Assembly (NCBI RefSeq): GCF_035916755.1
Contig: NZ_JAYWIX010000005.1
Coordinates: forward strand, 195,967-259,966
Source of the DNA: Rothia sp035916755
GTDB taxonomy: Bacteria; Actinomycetota; Actinomycetes; Actinomycetales; Micrococcaceae
Length of the DNA: 64,000 nt
Reading direction: 5' to 3'
Numbering within the stretch: position 1 is the stretch's first letter; each line of letters opens with the position of its first letter. Both the position numbers and the translations under genes were made by a program. Positions 49,810-58,149 of this stretch are shown here, one piece after another. The notes below the pieces were generated by a model. The model ran no database searches. It saw only the letters and a list, made by a program, of their open reading frames with translations, and had not been told where the DNA came from.

Positions 49810-50388
49810 TTAGGCAAGGACGGGCGGGCCGCGGGGGGCGCGGCAAGTTCTGGCGAGCAGGCTGACGAGGTGGGTTACGGTAGCGGCGACCGGCAGGGTG
49901 AGCGGCGCTCCTAGGAGCGGACGCGCCCGCACGGGTTCTAGACGGGCCTGCACATACCCCAGCAGGGCGCGAAGGGCTAGAAGTAGATGCTCCCCGTAGG
50001 CGAGCAGGGCAAAGGTAATAGCTGCCGCTAGGGTATGCCCGGCCCACATTGCGGGCCCAGCGTGGGCCAGTGGTTCTAGATGGGTAGCTCCCAGCAGGAG
50101 CTCAGACCCGTGATGGCTATGGCCGGCAGAAGCCGGTGCTAGGGGCTGGCCGTGGCTGTAGAGGGCATGCAAAATCCCCTGACCGGCCAGGACGCCAAGG
50201 GCTAGGCTGGTGCGGGGTAGTTTGAGTCTCGTAACACCGAGGGTCAGCAGGGCTGCCAGTGAGGTGGCAAGGGCCAGGACGAGCGGGTGGGGCAGGTGCC
50301 CACCGGCAAGCAGGTGCGAGGTGGCGCCTAGGCCGGTGGCGCTGCTGGCGATCAGCCAGGAGCGGGCTACCTGGTGCCCTCGGCGCAT
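49810..50388 (-). CDS. His-containing polytopic membrane protein, copper operon
   Basis: A 192-residue protein with five or six membrane helices and histidines near the membrane edges (LLAGGHLPHPLV, ILHALYSHGQ, AGHSHHGSELL, HAGPAMWAGHTL). I do not recognise the family, but the His-rich loops and its place as first gene of the copC-PCuAC-DyP-CopD/CtaG cluster suggest a role in copper handling. All five genes read the same way, with gaps of 30-108 bases. Confidence 0.68.
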   Translation of the reverse strand: MRRGHQVARSWLIASSATGLGATSHLLAGGHLPHPLVLALATSLAALLTLGVTRLKLPRTSLALGVLAGQGILHALYSHGQPLAPASAGHSHHGSELLLGATHLEPLAHAGPAMWAGHTLAAAITFALLAYGEHLLLALRALLGYVQARLEPVRARPLLGAPLTLPVAATVTHLVSLLARTCRAPRGPPVLA

Positions 50389-50468
50389 GGTTCCTCCCCT
50401 GCGTGTGTGCTGGTGTCTTGCCTGCCTATTATCTCACAGCCGGGCTATTTTGGCTCTGCGGGTATAGC

Positions 50469-50502
50469 AAAAGGGCCACCCCGCTTACGGGGTGGCCCTT
50501 TT
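50469..50502. terminator. Terminator downstream of hup
   Basis: A perfect 15-bp stem (50469-50483 with 50488-50502, CTTA loop) with A and T runs on either side lies 18 bases after the hup stop. Confidence 0.92.
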
Positions 50503-50520
50503 CAAAGTCTAGTCAAGAAT

Positions 50521-50808
50521 TTACTTCTTGGTGGAGACTGCTGCCTTCAGCTTTGAACCTGCGGTCAGCTTAACACCGTGACCTGCGGGAATCTGAATGG
50601 TTTCGCCGGTCTGCGGGTTGCGACCGGTACGAGCTGCACGGTCGGTGCGCTCAATTGCCATCCAGCCGGGGATGGTGATCTTCTCGCCCTTAGCAACAGA
50701 TGCTTCGAAGACCTGGAACAGTGCGTCGAGCACACCGTTCACTGCTGCCTGGCTGGTGCCAGCCTTCTCTGCAACCTCTGCAACGAGTTCGCTACGGTTC
50801 TTAGCCAT
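50521..50808 (-). CDS. hup: HU-type nucleoid DNA-binding protein
   Basis: A 95-residue HU protein: helical N-terminus (SELVAEVAEKAGTSQAAVNGVLDALFQ), the GEKITIPGWMAIERTDRAARTGRNPQTGETI beta arm, and the C-terminal KLTAGSKLKAAV. It lacks the long lysine/alanine-rich tail of mycobacterial HupB. It bends and compacts DNA. GAGGAGC precedes the ATG. It is probably transcribed separately from the ribosomal genes, 79 bases away. Confidence 0.95.
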   Translation of the reverse strand: MAKNRSELVAEVAEKAGTSQAAVNGVLDALFQVFEASVAKGEKITIPGWMAIERTDRAARTGRNPQTGETIQIPAGHGVKLTAGSKLKAAVSTKK

Positions 50809-50887
50809 TGAATGCTCCTCCTGAGACTTTCAAAAAGTTAGTGGCTGGGTTAGCCCTGCTCACAAGGCTAACCGTATCAGCTACAGA

Positions 50888-51193
50888 TTACCAGCTTGAC
50901 TTGGTAACACCGGGCAGTTCGCCACGGTGTGCCATCTCGCGGAAGCGTACGCGGGAGATACCAAACTTCTGGAAGGTACCGCGGGGGCGGCCATCGATCT
51001 GGTCGCGGTTGCGAACGCGAACGGGTGAAGCGTTGCGGGGCAGCTTCTGGAGGCCCAGGCGGGCTGCTTCGCGCTCTTCGGGGGTTGCGTTTTCGTCAAC
51101 CAGGGTCTTCTTCAGTTCCAGACGCTTTTCAGCGTAGCGTGCAACGATGACCTTGCGCTGCTCGTTGCGAGCAATCTTGGACTTCTTCGCCAT
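50888..51193 (-). CDS. rpsN: 30S ribosomal protein S14, zinc-independent form
   Basis: A 101-residue S14 of the long type, with no cysteine at all, so it is the zinc-independent (C-minus) form. The conserved LPRNASPVRVRNRDQIDGRPRG and FGISRVRFREMAHRGELPGV segments are clear. It is the last gene of rpmB-rpmG-rpsN, starting three bases after rpmG. In mycobacteria and Streptomyces this trio is a zinc-starvation set controlled by Zur; I see no convincing Zur box here. Confidence 0.95.
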   Translation of the reverse strand: MAKKSKIARNEQRKVIVARYAEKRLELKKTLVDENATPEEREAARLGLQKLPRNASPVRVRNRDQIDGRPRGTFQKFGISRVRFREMAHRGELPGVTKSSW

Positions 51194-51196
51194 TGT

Positions 51197-51367
51197 TTAG
51201 CGCTCCTCTCGGAAGTCAACGTGCTTGCGGACAACGGGATCGTACTTCTTGAGAACCATACGATCGGGGTTGTTACGGCGGTTCTTACGGGTGACGTAAG
51301 TGTAGCCGGTGCCCGCAGTGGACTTAAGTTTGATGATAGGACGTACGTCCTTAGCCTTTGATGCCAT
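51197..51367 (-). CDS. rpmG: 50S ribosomal protein L33, zinc-independent form
   Basis: A 56-residue protein found by reading the gap between rpmB and rpsN: it starts MASKAKDVRPIIKLKSTAG and continues through TYVTRKNRRNNPDRMVLKKYD. The cysteines of zinc-ribbon L33 are absent. It is two bases from rpmB and three from rpsN, so the three are translationally coupled. Confidence 0.95.
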   Translation of the reverse strand: MASKAKDVRPIIKLKSTAGTGYTYVTRKNRRNNPDRMVLKKYDPVVRKHVDFREER

Positions 51368-51369
51368 GT

Positions 51370-51606
51370 TTAGATCTTCTCTCCGCGTGCAAGGATGTCA
51401 GCAACTACTGCGTCGATACCACGTGCGTCGATAACCTTGATGCCCTTTGCAGAGACGTTCAGGGTTACGTTGCGACGAAGTGAGGGTACGTAGTACTTCT
51501 TCTTCTGTACGTTAGGATCGAAACGACGCTTGTTGCGACGGTGCGAGTGCGAAATGCTGTGTCCAAAGCCGGGAACAGCTCCGGTCACCTGGCAGACAGC
51601 TGCCAT
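51370..51606 (-). CDS. rpmB: 50S ribosomal protein L28
   Basis: A 78-residue L28. The start is 51606 (GGAGGA upstream), where homology begins at AAVCQVTGAVPGFGHS; a longer frame to 51693 is an artefact. Only one cysteine remains, so it belongs with the reduced-zinc paralogues. It is the first gene of the rpmB-rpmG-rpsN operon. Confidence 0.95.
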   Translation of the reverse strand: MAAVCQVTGAVPGFGHSISHSHRRNKRRFDPNVQKKKYYVPSLRRNVTLNVSAKGIKVIDARGIDAVVADILARGEKI

Positions 51607-51882
51607 AGTTTTCTCCTCCAAATGTTGACGAAATGACGGTACGCAGTTGGCGTTCGCCAGTTGTCTGGCGATCAGCAATGGGCGTCCCGTCACCTATAGG
51701 TAGAGCACCGGGTTATTCTCCAAGGCTAGAGTGTTTGAGACTCGCCATCGGGTGAGAGGCCGATGTGAATCCCCGCCGCGGGAAAAACGGTGAAGCTTAG
51801 GTGTACGAGAGGTGTTGCCACCACTACGAACAGCCTTAAAGTCTAGGTAATTACGGGATACCACGCAACCTACAAGGCCAAT

Positions 51883-51941
51883 AAAAAGCTTGCGTCAGCC
51901 GGTGCTGGTGCTACCTGCTCCGGTGTGCGCAAGCTGCTTTT
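51883..51941 (-). terminator. Minus-strand terminator between SGNH hydrolase and rpmB
   Basis: AGCTTGCG (51887-51894) pairs with CGCAAGCT (51928-51935), with CCGG pairing in the loop. On the minus strand the stem is followed by TTTTTATT. It is 220 bases beyond the stop of the SGNH hydrolase, leaving room for a long 3' end or a small RNA. Confidence 0.7.
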
Positions 51942-52084
51942 CATAGACTCATTGGTGCGTTTGAACCTCTATCAATTCTACCGTGGTTTTAACTTTTCGC
52001 AAGTCATCTCAGGCTTTAATCCGCGGTTTTCCGCCCCTGCCGAGCAGAGGCGGGTACCAGTGTCCACCCCTGCCAAAGGGGTAA

Positions 52085-52100
52085 ATTACACAGGTGTAAT
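52085..52100. promoter_or_regulatory. Operator-like palindrome ATTACAC-AG-GTGTAAT
   Basis: A perfect 7-2-7 inverted repeat. It is not at the start of a recognised gene: the nearest downstream start on the minus strand is rpmB, nearly 480 bases away, beyond a terminator. The regulator is unknown. Confidence 0.45.
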
Positions 52101-52163
52101 CTTAAGTGTGATGTTAACAGCTTAAAGCTTTTAATCCAGCCCCCAACCTGTTAAAGGTGCCCG

Positions 52164-52964
52164 CTAAGCTTCGGGCAGAGCGTCAAAACGGGTCCAGGTG
52201 GGGTACTTGGGGCTGATATTGTCGCCGGAACTGGTACCGCGCAGGCGGCGGCCAATCCAGGGAATCACGAATTCTCGAGCCCATTTGGCGTTATCGAGGG
52301 CCTCTTGCACGCGGCTTTTGTGCAGGGGCGCGGGGACGACGGGGTCGCCAATGCAGATATTCTCGGCGCTCAGGGTCTCCAGCGCCCGGCGGGCAGTGAG
52401 GGTGTGCCCCGCCGCGTTCATGTGCAGGCGGTCAGGAGCCCAAAAGCGCAGGTCCCGGAGTTCGTGCATGCGCCAGTAGTCCACCACGGTAACACCGCGG
52501 TTGTCTGCGACCTCGCGCAGTAGCTCGTTAAAGAGGGCCACGCGGGCGCGGTTACCGCTGAAGAAACCCTTGGGGCCGGGGTCAAAACCGGTCATGGTAA
52601 AGACTTCGATGCCCTCATCGCGCAGGGTCTTAAAGGCCTCGTCATAGCGCACCATCAGGGCGTCCACATCGAAGCCGGGGCGCAGGGAGTCGTTGCCGCC
52701 GCCCACCAGGGATACCAGGTTGGGTTTGAGTTCCAGGGCAGGTTCTAGCTGCTCTTCGATAATAGGTACAAGCAGACGCCCACGGATCGCCAGGTTGGCG
52801 TACTGGGCTTTGGGGTCTGCCAGCATGAACTGCTCGGCCACCCGGTCGGTCCAGCCGCGCACCCCGTTGGGGCGGTTGGGGGCGTCGTCCCCCACTCCCT
52901 CACTGAAGGAATCTCCCAGGGCGACGTAACGGATAGATTCGTTTTTTCCGAGAATCGACATCAT
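52164..52964 (-). CDS. SGNH/GDSL-family hydrolase
   Basis: A 266-residue cytosolic esterase or lipase-like enzyme. All four SGNH blocks are visible: YVALGDSFSEGVGDD (Ser), the Gly in block II (LAIRGR), VGGGNDSLRP (Asn) and DRLHMNAAGHTL (Asp/His). It has no signal peptide. The family hydrolyses esters of many kinds; the substrate is unknown. It is 41 bases downstream of the siderophore-interacting protein gene and may be the last gene of that operon, where siderophore esters would be one possible substrate. Confidence 0.85.
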   Translation of the reverse strand: MMSILGKNESIRYVALGDSFSEGVGDDAPNRPNGVRGWTDRVAEQFMLADPKAQYANLAIRGRLLVPIIEEQLEPALELKPNLVSLVGGGNDSLRPGFDVDALMVRYDEAFKTLRDEGIEVFTMTGFDPGPKGFFSGNRARVALFNELLREVADNRGVTVVDYWRMHELRDLRFWAPDRLHMNAAGHTLTARRALETLSAENICIGDPVVPAPLHKSRVQEALDNAKWAREFVIPWIGRRLRGTSSGDNISPKYPTWTRFDALPEA

Positions 52965-53005
52965 GCGGACTAGGCCTTTCTCTAGCAGGTAGGTACCAGG
53001 CCACT

Positions 53006-54094
53006 CTACCCCTCGGCCTGCCCGGCCTTCCAGTACCCCATAAAAGAGATGCTTTCTTTGGGCAGCCCGGCTTCGTTCACGCAGATACGGCGCAGGGTTT
53101 TGACCACCGTTGATTCACCGGCAATCAGCACATAGGTCTCAACAGGGTTCTCCGCCAGGTGCCAGACGATTTCGTCGGGGGCGACTTCTTCCCTCGTCTG
53201 GTGAGACGCTAGGGGCCCAACCCCGCAGGCCTGCCGCAGGGAGTCGGCCAGTTGCTGCCCGCGTGATTGCTGGCCTGCTCGGTTCAGTACAGTGAGGCGG
53301 ACGCCCGGCACCCGCTGGGCGGCCTGCCGCACCTCGGGGAGACGGTCGAGGGCGTCCTGAGCACCGGGCACCTCAAGAAACACTGCCCCGGTAGCCTCGG
53401 TGGGCAGAGATCGCAGGATAGAGAGAATGGCAGGGGCTGCGGTTTCGTCCCCCAGCAGCAGGAGCGAACGGGCACTGCCGGGATTATAGGAAGCCCAGAG
53501 GGTAGAGCCGCGCAGGGGAGCCAGGAGGGAAATCTGCTGGCCTACCTGCGCCTGTTCAGCCCAGGCTGAACCGGGGCCGCTCTCGCCCGCGCTATCGGTG
53601 TGCAGCACAAAGTCAACGTCTATTTCGGGCTGCAGCCCTTCCGGTAGTTCACGGTCCAGGGGTGCAAGATCCGCCTCAGCCGCCGGGAGCATACCCAGCA
53701 GGGGTGTTTCGTCCAGCCCGACCGAGGGCACCAGGCGGGAGTTACTGACGGTGTAGGTGCGCATGTACCCCCGTTCAGTCTCTGGAGCTGCCAGCCAACG
53801 GGAGCGCCAGGAGGTGTCGAGCTCAATCATGGTGGGCCCGCTGGCTCCGGCTGGCGGAATCAAGAGTTTAATGTAGGCGTCGTAGACCTGCCCCGTGCCG
53901 TCAGAGATAGGGGCGGCGGCGTGCAGCAGGGAGCGGCCGGTCAGCGAGATACGCATAAAAGAGTCTGTGAGCCTCTCAACCCGCGAGACGGTGACGGGGA
54001 AGACCCCGTACTGGTTGATGGAGCGTTTGACCTCGCGGCGAGCAGATGAACGGGTTGCGGGTGGGCGAGCTGCGGACGCGCGGGGCTTAGGCAA
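53006..54094 (-). CDS. Siderophore-interacting protein (FAD-dependent ferric reductase)
   Basis: A 362-residue protein of the SIP family (ViuB/YqjH-like), which releases iron from ferric siderophores by reduction with NAD(P)H. It has an FAD-binding barrel (SRVERLTDSFMRISLTGRSL, MRTYTVSNSR with the Arg-x-Tyr-Thr flavin motif), a LLLLGDETAAPAILSILRSLP segment and the C-terminal SISFMGYWKAG. The N-terminal 25 residues are basic. It overlaps the ATPase gene by eight bases, so it belongs to the uptake operon. Confidence 0.92.
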   Translation of the reverse strand: MPKPRASAARPPATRSSARREVKRSINQYGVFPVTVSRVERLTDSFMRISLTGRSLLHAAAPISDGTGQVYDAYIKLLIPPAGASGPTMIELDTSWRSRWLAAPETERGYMRTYTVSNSRLVPSVGLDETPLLGMLPAAEADLAPLDRELPEGLQPEIDVDFVLHTDSAGESGPGSAWAEQAQVGQQISLLAPLRGSTLWASYNPGSARSLLLLGDETAAPAILSILRSLPTEATGAVFLEVPGAQDALDRLPEVRQAAQRVPGVRLTVLNRAGQQSRGQQLADSLRQACGVGPLASHQTREEVAPDEIVWHLAENPVETYVLIAGESTVVKTLRRICVNEAGLPKESISFMGYWKAGQAEG

Positions 54095-54926
54095 GACTTT
54101 GGCTTTCTAGATTCGCTGCTGGATGACTTACGGTGCGGGCGTGGGGCACCACCACGGTGGAGCCATCCCCCAGGGGGTCGGCGACCGAAGCCCGCAGGCC
54201 AAAGATTCGGTGCAGGTTCTCGCCCGTCATGACCTCGGCGGCGGTGCCGGTTGCGGCGATTTCTCCGTCCTTCATGGCCACCAGGTGGTGGGCGACGCGG
54301 GCAGCCAGGTTGAGCTCATGCAGCACCATAACCATGGTGGTGCCCCGGCGCTCGTTAATGTCGGCCAGAAGATCAAGAAGCTCGACCTGGTGGGCAAGGT
54401 CCAGGTAGGTGGTGGGCTCGTCCAGGAGCAAAATATCGGTGTCCTGGGCCAGGGCCATAGCAATCCAGACGCGCTGGCGCTGGCCGCCTGAGAGTTCGGT
54501 AACCTGCCGTTCAGCTAGCTCCAGGGTGTTGGTGGCTTCCAGAGCCCAGGCGACGGCGGCATCGTCCTCCCTGCTATTGCCCCTAAAGAGCCCCTGGTAG
54601 GGGTAGCGGCCGCGGGAGACCAGGTCAGCCACAGTTATGCCTTCGGGGGAGATGGGGCTCTGCGGCAACAGGCCGACCATGCGGGCAAATTCTTTGCCGC
54701 CGTAGGAGGCCACGGGCTTGCCGTCCAGGGTAATCTCGCCCTCACTGGGTTTGAGCAGGCGGGAGATACCGCGTAGTAGGGTTGATTTCCCGCAGCCGTT
54801 GGGGCCGATGATGGCGGTGATTTTTCCGGCAGGTAGGCTCAGCGAGAGGTCGGGCACGATGGTGCGGTCCCCATAGCCCAGGCGCACGCGGGTAACGGTC
54901 AAATCGCGGGGAGTTACGGTTTTCAC
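54087..54926 (-). CDS. Ferric-siderophore ABC transporter ATPase
   Basis: A 279-residue ATPase of the FepC/FecE type: Walker A GPNGCGKSTLL, signature LSGGQRQRVWIAMAL, Walker B ILLLDEPTTYLDLAHQ, and the switch His in VLHELNLAARV. It energises the two FecCD permeases encoded upstream. Its start is four bases after the permease stop and its end overlaps the SIP gene. Confidence 0.95.
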   Translation of the reverse strand: MKTVTPRDLTVTRVRLGYGDRTIVPDLSLSLPAGKITAIIGPNGCGKSTLLRGISRLLKPSEGEITLDGKPVASYGGKEFARMVGLLPQSPISPEGITVADLVSRGRYPYQGLFRGNSREDDAAVAWALEATNTLELAERQVTELSGGQRQRVWIAMALAQDTDILLLDEPTTYLDLAHQVELLDLLADINERRGTTMVMVLHELNLAARVAHHLVAMKDGEIAATGTAAEVMTGENLHRIFGLRASVADPLGDGSTVVVPHARTVSHPAANLESQSLA

Positions 54927-54930
54927 GAGC

Positions 54931-55989
54931 TTAGCTTCTTTCGGGTGAGCGGGTCAGCAGCCAGATGAGGGCGGGGGCGCCGAAGGCACCGGTGAGGACG
55001 CCGGCGGGCAGGTTGATACCGCCGGGGATGAGGTTGGAGCCGATAAAGTCGGCGAGCACCACCAGGCTGGCGCCGACTAAGGCGGCAGCTGTGAGGTTGT
55101 GGCGTCCGCCGGTGAGGGCCCGGGCGATAGGCCCTGACATAAAAGCGATGAAGGCAAGGGGGCCGGTAGCGGCGGTGGCAACGGCCACCAGGAGCACTCC
55201 CAGGGCGATGAAGCCGGTGCGGACAGCGCGGGTAGGCACCCCCAGGCCGAAGGCGAGCTCTTCGCCAACGGCTGTGGCGTGCAGGGGGCGGTAGAAAAAG
55301 ATAAGAGGGAGCAGCAGCGGTAGCAGGAGTAGAGCCAAGAGGCTGATGCGGTCCCAGTTGGCGGTGGAGAGGGAGCCTGCCAGCCAGTGGGTCAGGGTTT
55401 GGGCGCTGGTGGTTGAGGTGCGGGAGAGCAGGTACTGGATAAAGGCCGTCCCCAGCGCTGAGATGCCCAGACCTACCAGAATGAAGCGGTTACCCGCGCT
55501 GCTGTCGCCCGCCGAGAGAGCCATCATCAGCAGGGCAACAGCCAGGGCTACGGCGATAGCCAGCAGGGTCAGTGGTAGCCCGCCCAGACCCAGAAAGACA
55601 ATACCGATGACGGCCCCCAGGGCTGCCCCGTTGGAGACACCGATGATATCGGGGCTGGCAATGGGGTTACGCAGGAGTAGCTGGAAGATAGCCCCGCCCA
55701 AGCCGAAGGCTGCCCCGGCTAGGGCGCCGAGGACGGCGCGGGGTAGTTTTTCTTCCATGACGATGTAGCGGGCACCCTTGGCGCTCTCGATAGTTCCGCC
55801 ACCGAGGATCGTGAAGAAATCGGGGATAGTGACCGTGTAGGAGCCCAGCAGCACGCGCACCGCCCACACCGCAATCAGGGTCAGAGTAAGGCCGACGATA
55901 GCGAGGGCCGGACGGCGGCGGGCACGGGTGCGGACGTCGGCCACCGCTTGGGCGGCGTCCTGGGACTGGGGGCGGGGTAGGGCAGGCAT
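54931..55989 (-). CDS. Ferric-siderophore ABC transporter permease (FecCD family)
   Basis: A 352-residue permease with about nine or ten helices. MEEKLPRAVLGALAGAAFGLGGAIFQ and NPIASPDIIGVSNGAALGAV are FecCD signatures; GPLAFIAFMSGPIARAL is the cytoplasmic coupling loop. It forms a heterodimer with the product of the next gene upstream, whose stop overlaps its start by one base. Confidence 0.95.
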   Translation of the reverse strand: MPALPRPQSQDAAQAVADVRTRARRRPALAIVGLTLTLIAVWAVRVLLGSYTVTIPDFFTILGGGTIESAKGARYIVMEEKLPRAVLGALAGAAFGLGGAIFQLLLRNPIASPDIIGVSNGAALGAVIGIVFLGLGGLPLTLLAIAVALAVALLMMALSAGDSSAGNRFILVGLGISALGTAFIQYLLSRTSTTSAQTLTHWLAGSLSTANWDRISLLALLLLPLLLPLIFFYRPLHATAVGEELAFGLGVPTRAVRTGFIALGVLLVAVATAATGPLAFIAFMSGPIARALTGGRHNLTAAALVGASLVVLADFIGSNLIPGGINLPAGVLTGAFGAPALIWLLTRSPERS

Positions 55990-57038
55990 TAGAGGTTAAC
56001 CGCCTTCCCTCGTCGGACCAAGTAGATGAAGACGGGCACGCCCAAAGCTACCATCATCACGCCCACCTGGATTTCCTGGGGCGGGGCGATAATGCGCCCG
56101 GCGGTGTCCGCCAGGATGAGCAGGGCTGCACCGAAGAGGGCTGACAGGGGTAGCAGAGCCCGGTAGTCTGCTCCCGCCAGGGCTCGAATGGCGTGCGGGG
56201 CCATGAGCCCGAGGAAGGCGATGGGGCCGGTCAGAGCCAGGGCAGTGCCCACCAGCAGGGTAATGCCGCCGGTAATGATAAGGCGGCGCACAGCCACATT
56301 CTCCCCCAGCGAGGCTGCCATGTCATCGCCCAGGGCAAAGCTGTTGATGGTTTTCGCTCCAGTGAGAACGATGATAGCCCCGAGGGCCAGTAGCGGGGCG
56401 GCTACCGCCAGGTCAGAGAGGCTGGCGCCGGCGACAGTTCCAATCTGCCAGCGGCGCAGGTTATCGAGGGTGTTCTGGTTGGTCAGGATTAGGGCGCTGG
56501 TGACCGCCCCTAAACCGGCGGTAAGGGCTGCGCCCATGAGGGCTAGTTTGATAGGGGTCGCTCCCCCGGTACCGAGCGAGGCCAGGGCGTAGACGGCAAG
56601 GGCTGAGGCAACTGCCCCGGCGAAGGCCCAGAGAGCAAAAGCCGCGGTGGAACCGGCAGAGAAAAAGGTAATACCGGCGACCACCGCGCAGGCTGCCCCG
56701 GCGTTAATGCCGAGAATCCCGGGGTCGCCCAGGGGGTTCCGGGTAATGCCTTGGAGCCCAGCCCCGGCTAAACCTAGTGCTGCCCCCACAACCCCGGCGG
56801 TTAGCGTCCGCACCGACCGCTGGGTCAACACCGCTGCGTCCGCCTCTGCAACCTGCCCGCCAGCCAAATAGTCCAGCAGGGTGGTCAGGCTGATGGGACG
56901 GGCGCCCAGGGCAAAGCTGGCGAGGGCAGCTAGAGCAAGAATCAGCCCCAGGGCGAGGCCGAGCACGACCAGCCGCCGCGCTCCCCCGCTGGGGGTGGCG
57001 CGGCGGCTGGTTGAAGGCCGGGCGGGGGCTGCGGTCAC
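55989..57038 (-). CDS. Ferric-siderophore ABC transporter permease (FecCD family)
   Basis: A 349-residue permease paralogous to its neighbour: RSVRTLTAGVVGAALGLAGAGLQ, RNPLGDPGILGINAGAACAV and GPIAFLGLMAPHAIRAL. It starts three bases after the stop of the binding-protein gene. Together the two permeases make the channel for the ferric siderophore. Confidence 0.95.
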   Translation of the reverse strand: MTAAPARPSTSRRATPSGGARRLVVLGLALGLILALAALASFALGARPISLTTLLDYLAGGQVAEADAAVLTQRSVRTLTAGVVGAALGLAGAGLQGITRNPLGDPGILGINAGAACAVVAGITFFSAGSTAAFALWAFAGAVASALAVYALASLGTGGATPIKLALMGAALTAGLGAVTSALILTNQNTLDNLRRWQIGTVAGASLSDLAVAAPLLALGAIIVLTGAKTINSFALGDDMAASLGENVAVRRLIITGGITLLVGTALALTGPIAFLGLMAPHAIRALAGADYRALLPLSALFGAALLILADTAGRIIAPPQEIQVGVMMVALGVPVFIYLVRRGKAVNL

Positions 57039-57041
57039 CGG

Positions 57042-58094
57042 TTAGGACGCCTGGCTTGCGTCGATAGCGGCCGAGAGCTTGGCCAGGGTTTCGGTCTGGT
57101 TAATAGCCCAGTCCAGGGAGAGCGGGGACGCTGCCGAAAGGGCCAGGGAGATAGCGGTATCGGTTTCAACAACCAGGCCGCCGTTCGCTACGGCAGGCAT
57201 CTGGGAGAAGAGGGTGTTGCTCTTGATGGCTTCTTCGTCGGAGTCGCTGGTGCCCCAAGCCCAGACAATATCTGACTGAACCTCGGGCAGCACCTCGCCT
57301 GAGATGGTCATGAAGAAGGCGTCAGCTTCGGTGGCGTTCTGCTCAATGTAGGGGGCTAGTTCCATGCCCAGTGAGGTGAGGAATTGGGAGCGGGAATCGC
57401 TTGCTACGTAGGCGGAGAGGGTCTGGGCTTCCAGATCGAACATGCCAGCCACGAAGGTCTTACCTGCCAGGTTAGAGTACTTGGCTGCGGCGTCGTCGAT
57501 GGTCTTGTTGGTGGCCTCGATGAGGGCGGCGCCTTCATCGTCCTTCTGTAGCATAGCGGCGGCCTGGTTGACGACGTCCTCCCAGGAGGCGGCGTAGGCG
57601 CCTACACCCTCGGGGGCGGCAACGACGGGGGCGATAGCGGTGAGCTTGTCGTAGACTTCCTGGGTCATATCGCCGTAGACGGAGAAGATAGCGTCGGGGG
57701 CCAAAGTGGCGAGGGCTTCGTAGTCGGGGCCGTCGGTTTCGTCGTAGGTCACGGGGGCGGTGCCGCCGAGTTCGGCCAGCTTGGCGTCGAACCAGTCGGT
57801 GGAGCCGTTGGCGTTGGCGCCGTAGGTGACGACGGGGGTGCCGGCGGGTACGACGCCGAGGGCCAGGAGGACGTCGGGGTTCTTCCAGAAGTTCACAACG
57901 GCAATTTTCTGGGGTACCGCGGTGAAGGTGGTCTCGCCGAAGGCGTGCTTGACGGTGTAGCTCTCACCTGAGGCTGCTGAGCTGGTGCTGCTGCTTGAGG
58001 TGTCGTTGGAGCCGGTGGTGCAGGCTGCGAGAAGGCCGGTGAGGGCGGTGGCTGCGGTTGCCTTGAGGAAGGTGCTACGAGTGATGGCGACCAT
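57042..58094 (-). CDS. Ferric-siderophore-binding lipoprotein
   Basis: A 350-residue substrate-binding protein of the FhuD/FecB (class III) type. Signal peptide and lipobox TGLLAAC give a lipidated cysteine near residue 25. The mature protein begins with a Ser/Thr-rich tether, followed by PQKIAVVNFWKNPDVLLALGVVPAG and YEALATLAPDAIFSVYGDMT. It is the first gene of the operon, and iron control is indicated by the box at 58150-58167. Which siderophore it binds cannot be read; uptake of a foreign siderophore is possible because no synthesis genes are in the window. Confidence 0.93.
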   Translation of the reverse strand: MVAITRSTFLKATAATALTGLLAACTTGSNDTSSSSTSSAASGESYTVKHAFGETTFTAVPQKIAVVNFWKNPDVLLALGVVPAGTPVVTYGANANGSTDWFDAKLAELGGTAPVTYDETDGPDYEALATLAPDAIFSVYGDMTQEVYDKLTAIAPVVAAPEGVGAYAASWEDVVNQAAAMLQKDDEGAALIEATNKTIDDAAAKYSNLAGKTFVAGMFDLEAQTLSAYVASDSRSQFLTSLGMELAPYIEQNATEADAFFMTISGEVLPEVQSDIVWAWGTSDSDEEAIKSNTLFSQMPAVANGGLVVETDTAISLALSAASPLSLDWAINQTETLAKLSAAIDASQAS

Positions 58095-58124
58095 GGTCTT
58101 GTGTTCTCCTGGGAAGGGTGTCTG

Positions 58125-58148
58125 GTTCTATAGGACTATCTATAGAAC
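58125..58148. promoter_or_regulatory. 9-6-9 perfect inverted repeat before the siderophore operon
   Basis: GTTCTATAG (58125-58133) and CTATAGAAC (58140-58148) form a perfect inverted repeat 31-54 bases upstream of the binding-protein start. It covers the likely -10 region. It does not match the DtxR consensus and may bind a second regulator. Confidence 0.55.
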
Positions 58149-58149
58149 T

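Larger units (their letters stand above)
51607..52163. other. 557-bp gene-free region upstream of rpmB
   Basis: No reading frame here looks coding. It holds the rpmB leader with a TCGCCAG/CTGGCGA hairpin (51654-51671), a strong minus-strand terminator (51883-51941), and a perfect operator-like palindrome (52085-52100). A tRNA-like string at 51709-51722 lacks a partner stem. I cannot place the rpmB promoter with confidence. Confidence 0.5.

Noticed and set aside
51709..51722. tRNA-like string GGTAGAGCACCGGG
   Set aside because: It looks like a D-loop and anticodon stem, but the partner strand of the anticodon stem, the T arm and the acceptor stem are missing.
51745..51815. Possible cobalamin or FMN riboswitch
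   Set aside because: A few short strings recall these aptamers, but the conserved cores are not present in order and no plus-strand gene follows.
51925..52125. 66-codon plus-strand frame
   Set aside because: No ribosome-binding site; it crosses a terminator hairpin and a palindrome, and its composition is not protein-like for this genome.
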